From JBBRLA01 sp038231615 (lineage in GTDB: Bacteria > Myxococcota_A > Polyangia > Palsa-1104 > JAEUJZ01): a stretch of DNA of 14,745 bases. This document shows positions 13,202 to 14,745 of this stretch, in pieces (within the stretch, counting starts at the first letter, position 1; each line of letters opens with the position of its first letter). The stretch lies in assembly GCA_038231615.1 (NCBI GenBank), contig JBBRLA010000139.1, positions 1 through 14,745 on the forward strand, in the 5' to 3' direction. The position numbers and the translations under genes are program-made. The notes beneath the pieces were generated by a model. That model made no database searches and was not told where the DNA came from. It worked only from the letters and a program-made list of their open reading frames with translations.

Positions 13202-13315
13202 ACGCCCACACCCACGGTCAACGAACCGCGGCGCCTACGGCGCTTCGCGATCAACCCACAACCAATTAAGAGCGACATGACCCCAAGAATGAAAAAGACC
13301 CCCTCGGTGTTGTAG
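13202..13315 (+). CDS. Possible 37-residue leader protein with ACG start
   Basis: AGGAGGTGA at 13190-13198 is a near-perfect Shine-Dalgarno, with AGGAGG ending six bases before ACG at 13202. No ATG, GTG or TTG is at usable distance. The ACG frame runs 37 codons to a TAG at 13313-13315 and encodes a basic peptide (NEPRRLRRFAINPQPIKSD, ending MTPRMKKTPSVL). An internal ATG at 13277 in the same frame would give a 12-residue peptide with a weaker site. The promoter at 13150-13178 would start transcription just before this site. It may be a real small protein with a rare start codon or a leader peptide. An upstream TGA at 13196 closes the frame. Confidence 0.35.
   Translation, partial: TPTPTVNEPRRLRRFAINPQPIKSDMTPRMKKTPSVL
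13227..13249 (+). promoter_or_regulatory. Strong GC hairpin in the operon leader
   Basis: Stem CGCG-GCGCC / GGCGC-(TT)-CGCG with loop TAC: nine base pairs with a two-base bulge. It lies between the Shine-Dalgarno at 13190 and the RHH gene, inside the possible small ORF. Confidence 0.5.
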
Positions 13316-13331
13316 CACCGTTGAGAGGGTC
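13297..13331 (-). terminator. Long hairpin: - strand terminator or leader structure
   Basis: GACCC (13297-13301), CTC and GGTG pair with CACC (13316-13319), GAG and GGGTC (13327-13331); the loop TTGTAG (13310-13315) contains the stop codon of the possible small ORF. On the - strand the hairpin is followed by five T (13296-13292), the form of an intrinsic terminator. No - strand gene ends just above it, so it may block antisense transcription or act as + strand leader structure. Confidence 0.5.
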
Positions 13332-13391
13332 ATCCCGAAGGCCGGGGAAGAACCGGGTCCCGCGGAACCTATCGAAGGTGCCACGGGAGCC

Positions 13392-13601
13392 ATGAACGAT
13401 CAACAAGCAAAAGACGAACCAGTCGGCAACAGGACACGGGTCTCCATCTACTTCTCGAAGGAAGTACTGGACGAGCTGCGCGATTTCATCGCGAACCTAC
13501 CTTTCGGCGGTGCCTCGATGTCAGGCTTCGTCGAGAGTGCGGTGCGCAAGGAGATGGAACGCATCAAAAAGGAGGGCTACCAGATTCCTCCGCAGACCTA
13601 G
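13392..13601 (+). CDS. Small ribbon-helix-helix DNA-binding protein
   Basis: A 69-residue protein with the MetJ/Arc (ribbon-helix-helix) layout: a basic N-terminus, a beta strand RTRVSIYF (14-21), helix A SKEVLDELRDFIANL (22-36), a Gly turn, and helix B SMSGFVESAVRKEMERIKKE (42-61). It loosely resembles the RHH domains of plasmid centromere-binding and antitoxin proteins (TRVSxY...L). RHH proteins bind DNA as dimers and often repress their own promoter. The ATG at 13392 has GGGAG close upstream. No toxin or ParA partner is next to it; instead a response regulator follows after 39 bases containing a hairpin. The promoter 13150-13178, with its inverted repeat, is the likely target. Confidence 0.75.
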   Translation: MNDQQAKDEPVGNRTRVSIYFSKEVLDELRDFIANLPFGGASMSGFVESAVRKEMERIKKEGYQIPPQT

Positions 13602-13612
13602 CGGGGGCCCGC

Positions 13613-13634
13613 CTCCTGTCCGACTGCACAGGAG
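13613..13634 (+). promoter_or_regulatory. Hairpin sequestering the response-regulator ribosome binding site
   Basis: Stem CTCCTGT (13613-13619) / ACAGGAG (13628-13634), seven perfect pairs with an eight-base loop. The right arm contains AGGAG, the Shine-Dalgarno six bases before the ATG at 13641. Folding would hide the ribosome binding site. A second small palindrome, GCGGG-GG-CCCGC, lies just before it (13601-13612). Confidence 0.6.
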
Positions 13635-13640
13635 ACGTGT

Positions 13641-14018
13641 ATGCCACAAGAGATCCGCGTACTGGTGGTGGACGACGACGCGATGAACGCCGTCGCCATT
13701 CGCCGCCTTCTGGAACTGGAGGGGATCGAAGCCACTACGGTCCCCACGGCGGAGGATGCCCTTTGTCAGCTTGGGCAGCGGCCCTATCACACCATCGTTA
13801 CCGACCTGCGCCTGCCCGGCGCTTCGGGGCAGGAATTGGCGCGGCGCCTGCGCCAGACGTACCTCATCGCCCTGTCCGGCGATCTGCCGGGACTGGCGCG
13901 GTCGATGTACTTCGACCGGACGCTGCGCAAGCCCTGCGATCCGGAGGTGCTGCTCCGCGCGATCATCGAGGGTAGCACCCCGCCGGACGGGATCGGCCCG
14001 GGGCGGAAACGGTCATGA
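13641..14018 (+). CDS. Single-domain response regulator (CheY-like receiver)
   Basis: A 125-residue stand-alone receiver domain. The acidic pocket is VLVVDDDAMN (7-16; Asp 11-13), the phospho-acceptor is Asp55 in TIVTDLRLPG (51-60), the switch Ser79 is in IALSGD, and the conserved Lys97 is in TLRKPCDPEVLLRAI. There is no output domain, so it acts by protein contact, as CheY-, DivK- or SpoIIAA-partner-type regulators do. No histidine kinase is nearby, so the phosphodonor is unknown. AGGAG at 13630-13634 is the ribosome binding site, buried in a hairpin. The stop overlaps the start of the next gene (ATGA), which points to translational coupling. Confidence 0.92.
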   Translation: MPQEIRVLVVDDDAMNAVAIRRLLELEGIEATTVPTAEDALCQLGQRPYHTIVTDLRLPGASGQELARRLRQTYLIALSGDLPGLARSMYFDRTLRKPCDPEVLLRAIIEGSTPPDGIGPGRKRS

Positions 14019-14233
14019 TCCGCTGCCAGCTTTGCCGGCGCCGCCGGGGCTACGAGGTAGTGCTGGGGCGGGACGATGACGTCGATCGGGTCGGCGCCCT
14101 CTGCGCAACCTGCCAGGGCCGCATCGCCGAGGTGGTGCGATCGACGGTGGCGGCAGCACGGCTTTTTCACCAGCTCGACCACGCGCTCTTGCGGCGTCTG
14201 TTGAAGGCACTGGTCCTGGCCGGGGCCGGCTAG
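14015..14233 (+). CDS. Small zinc-ribbon-like protein
   Basis: A 72-residue protein whose ATG overlaps the response-regulator stop (ATGA). Two CxxC pairs (Cys 4/7 in CQLC and Cys 30/33 in CATC) are spaced like a zinc ribbon or zinc knuckle. The second half is an amphipathic helix rich in Val, Leu and Arg (RIAEVVRSTVAAARLFHQLDHALLRRLLKALVLA). The tight coupling suggests it works with the receiver, perhaps as its output or adaptor (inference). I do not recognise a named family. Confidence 0.7.
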   Translation: MIRCQLCRRRRGYEVVLGRDDDVDRVGALCATCQGRIAEVVRSTVAAARLFHQLDHALLRRLLKALVLAGAG

Positions 14234-14250
14234 CCGGTGGGGCGGGGCGG

Positions 14251-14745
14251 CTACTTCACCCGCCCAAGCTGCCACTTCATGGCCCTGGGCAAAAAGTCGT
14301 GGAACTTCTGCGGCAGGAGCCGCTTGGTCCGCCACATCCAGCGCCCATCTGCCTGGGGCACCACGTGAAGCACCCCGTCTTCAACGCCGTCCAGCGCCGC
14401 CCGCGCGATGTCCCCGGTGGTCACCCGGGACTTTTCCATCAGGTGCTGCCCCAGCTTCTTCAGGTCCCCCTCAGGGGTGCGGCCGGCCTTGAGGATGTTC
14501 GTCACGAAAAACGTTGGACACAGGACGGTGACCCCGATGTGGTCCTCGGCCAGTTCGCTGCGCAGAGTCTCGGACAGGGCGATGACCCCGGCCTTGGCTA
14601 CGTTGTACGGGCCCATCCCGGGTCCATTCAGCAGCCCCGCCGCCGAGGCCACGTTCAGGATGTGCCCGCTCCCCTGACGCCGCAGGCGCGGAACGAAGAC
14701 GTGGCAGCCGTAGATCGGTCCCCACAGGTCGATGCGCAGGAGCCA
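14251..14745 (-). CDS. Short-chain dehydrogenase/reductase, 5' partial
   Basis: The C-terminal 164 residues of a classical SDR; the frame is open to the window edge, and the Rossmann Gly motif and NNAG lie outside. The catalytic Ser is in NVASAAG (residue 34 from the edge), 13 residues before the Tyr of YNVAK (47-51; YxxxK). VTVLCPTFFVTNIL is the usual post-active-site PG-motif strand, here with Cys-Pro-Thr in place of the common PG. The long tail (KRLLPQKFHDFLPRAMKWQ) resembles membrane-peripheral SDRs that act on lipid or steroid-like substrates, but the substrate is unknown. It is convergent with the zinc-ribbon gene, with only 17 bases between stops. Confidence 0.93.
   Translation of the reverse strand, partial: WLLRIDLWGPIYGCHVFVPRLRRQGSGHILNVASAAGLLNGPGMGPYNVAKAGVIALSETLRSELAEDHIGVTVLCPTFFVTNILKAGRTPEGDLKKLGQHLMEKSRVTTGDIARAALDGVEDGVLHVVPQADGRWMWRTKRLLPQKFHDFLPRAMKWQLGRVK

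Overview
The window is GC-rich DNA (about 65% in the stretches counted). Its gene content points to a Myxococcota-type (former deltaproteobacterial) genome: a Hanks-type Ser/Thr kinase with a membrane anchor, a secreted TPR protein with a C-terminal membrane segment, a Cys-rich WG-type repeat protein, a remnant of an outer-membrane barrel gene, and several lineage-restricted secreted proteins. This taxonomic reading is an inference from gene families and style. No rRNA, tRNA, CRISPR array or recognisable insertion sequence was seen.

Region 1 (3-3485, + strand) is a tight three-gene run: a partial receptor-like Ser/Thr kinase, a TPR/membrane protein and a long exported beta-propeller-like protein. 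All three carry Cys-rich extracytoplasmic parts. A terminator hairpin and a G-quadruplex-like motif follow. Region 2 (about 3500-4880) is decayed DNA. It holds the C-terminal piece of an outer-membrane barrel gene broken by a 7-bp duplication, a 21-bp tandem repeat array, a cluster of short palindromes and two doubtful ORFs.

Region 3 (4884-6409) has a divergent pair: a PhzF-family enzyme (- strand) and a DUF1697 protein (+ strand). Region 4 (6462-9939) holds an unusual 479-residue protein with a lone sigma-70 region-4-like helix-turn-helix (- strand), a divergent periplasmic OmpA-domain protein, and a 399-residue protein with a type IV pilin-like N-terminus. Region 5 (10076-12551) has an N-formylglutamate amidohydrolase-family enzyme, a small exported Arg/Glu/Trp repeat protein, and a convergent POT-like MFS transporter.

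Region 6 (12662-14745) starts with a short twin-arginine-signal ORF. A regulatory-looking leader follows: a TTGACA promoter over an inverted repeat, a near-perfect Shine-Dalgarno with a possible ACG-started small ORF, and several hairpins. It precedes a ribbon-helix-helix protein, a single-domain response regulator whose ribosome binding site lies in a hairpin, and an overlapping small zinc-ribbon protein. The window closes with a partial short-chain dehydrogenase on the - strand.

The best candidates for something not well described are the 13150-14233 regulatory operon, the orphan sigma-4-like protein, the pilin-headed secreted protein, and the kinase/TPR/propeller module. Functions beyond family assignments are inference.
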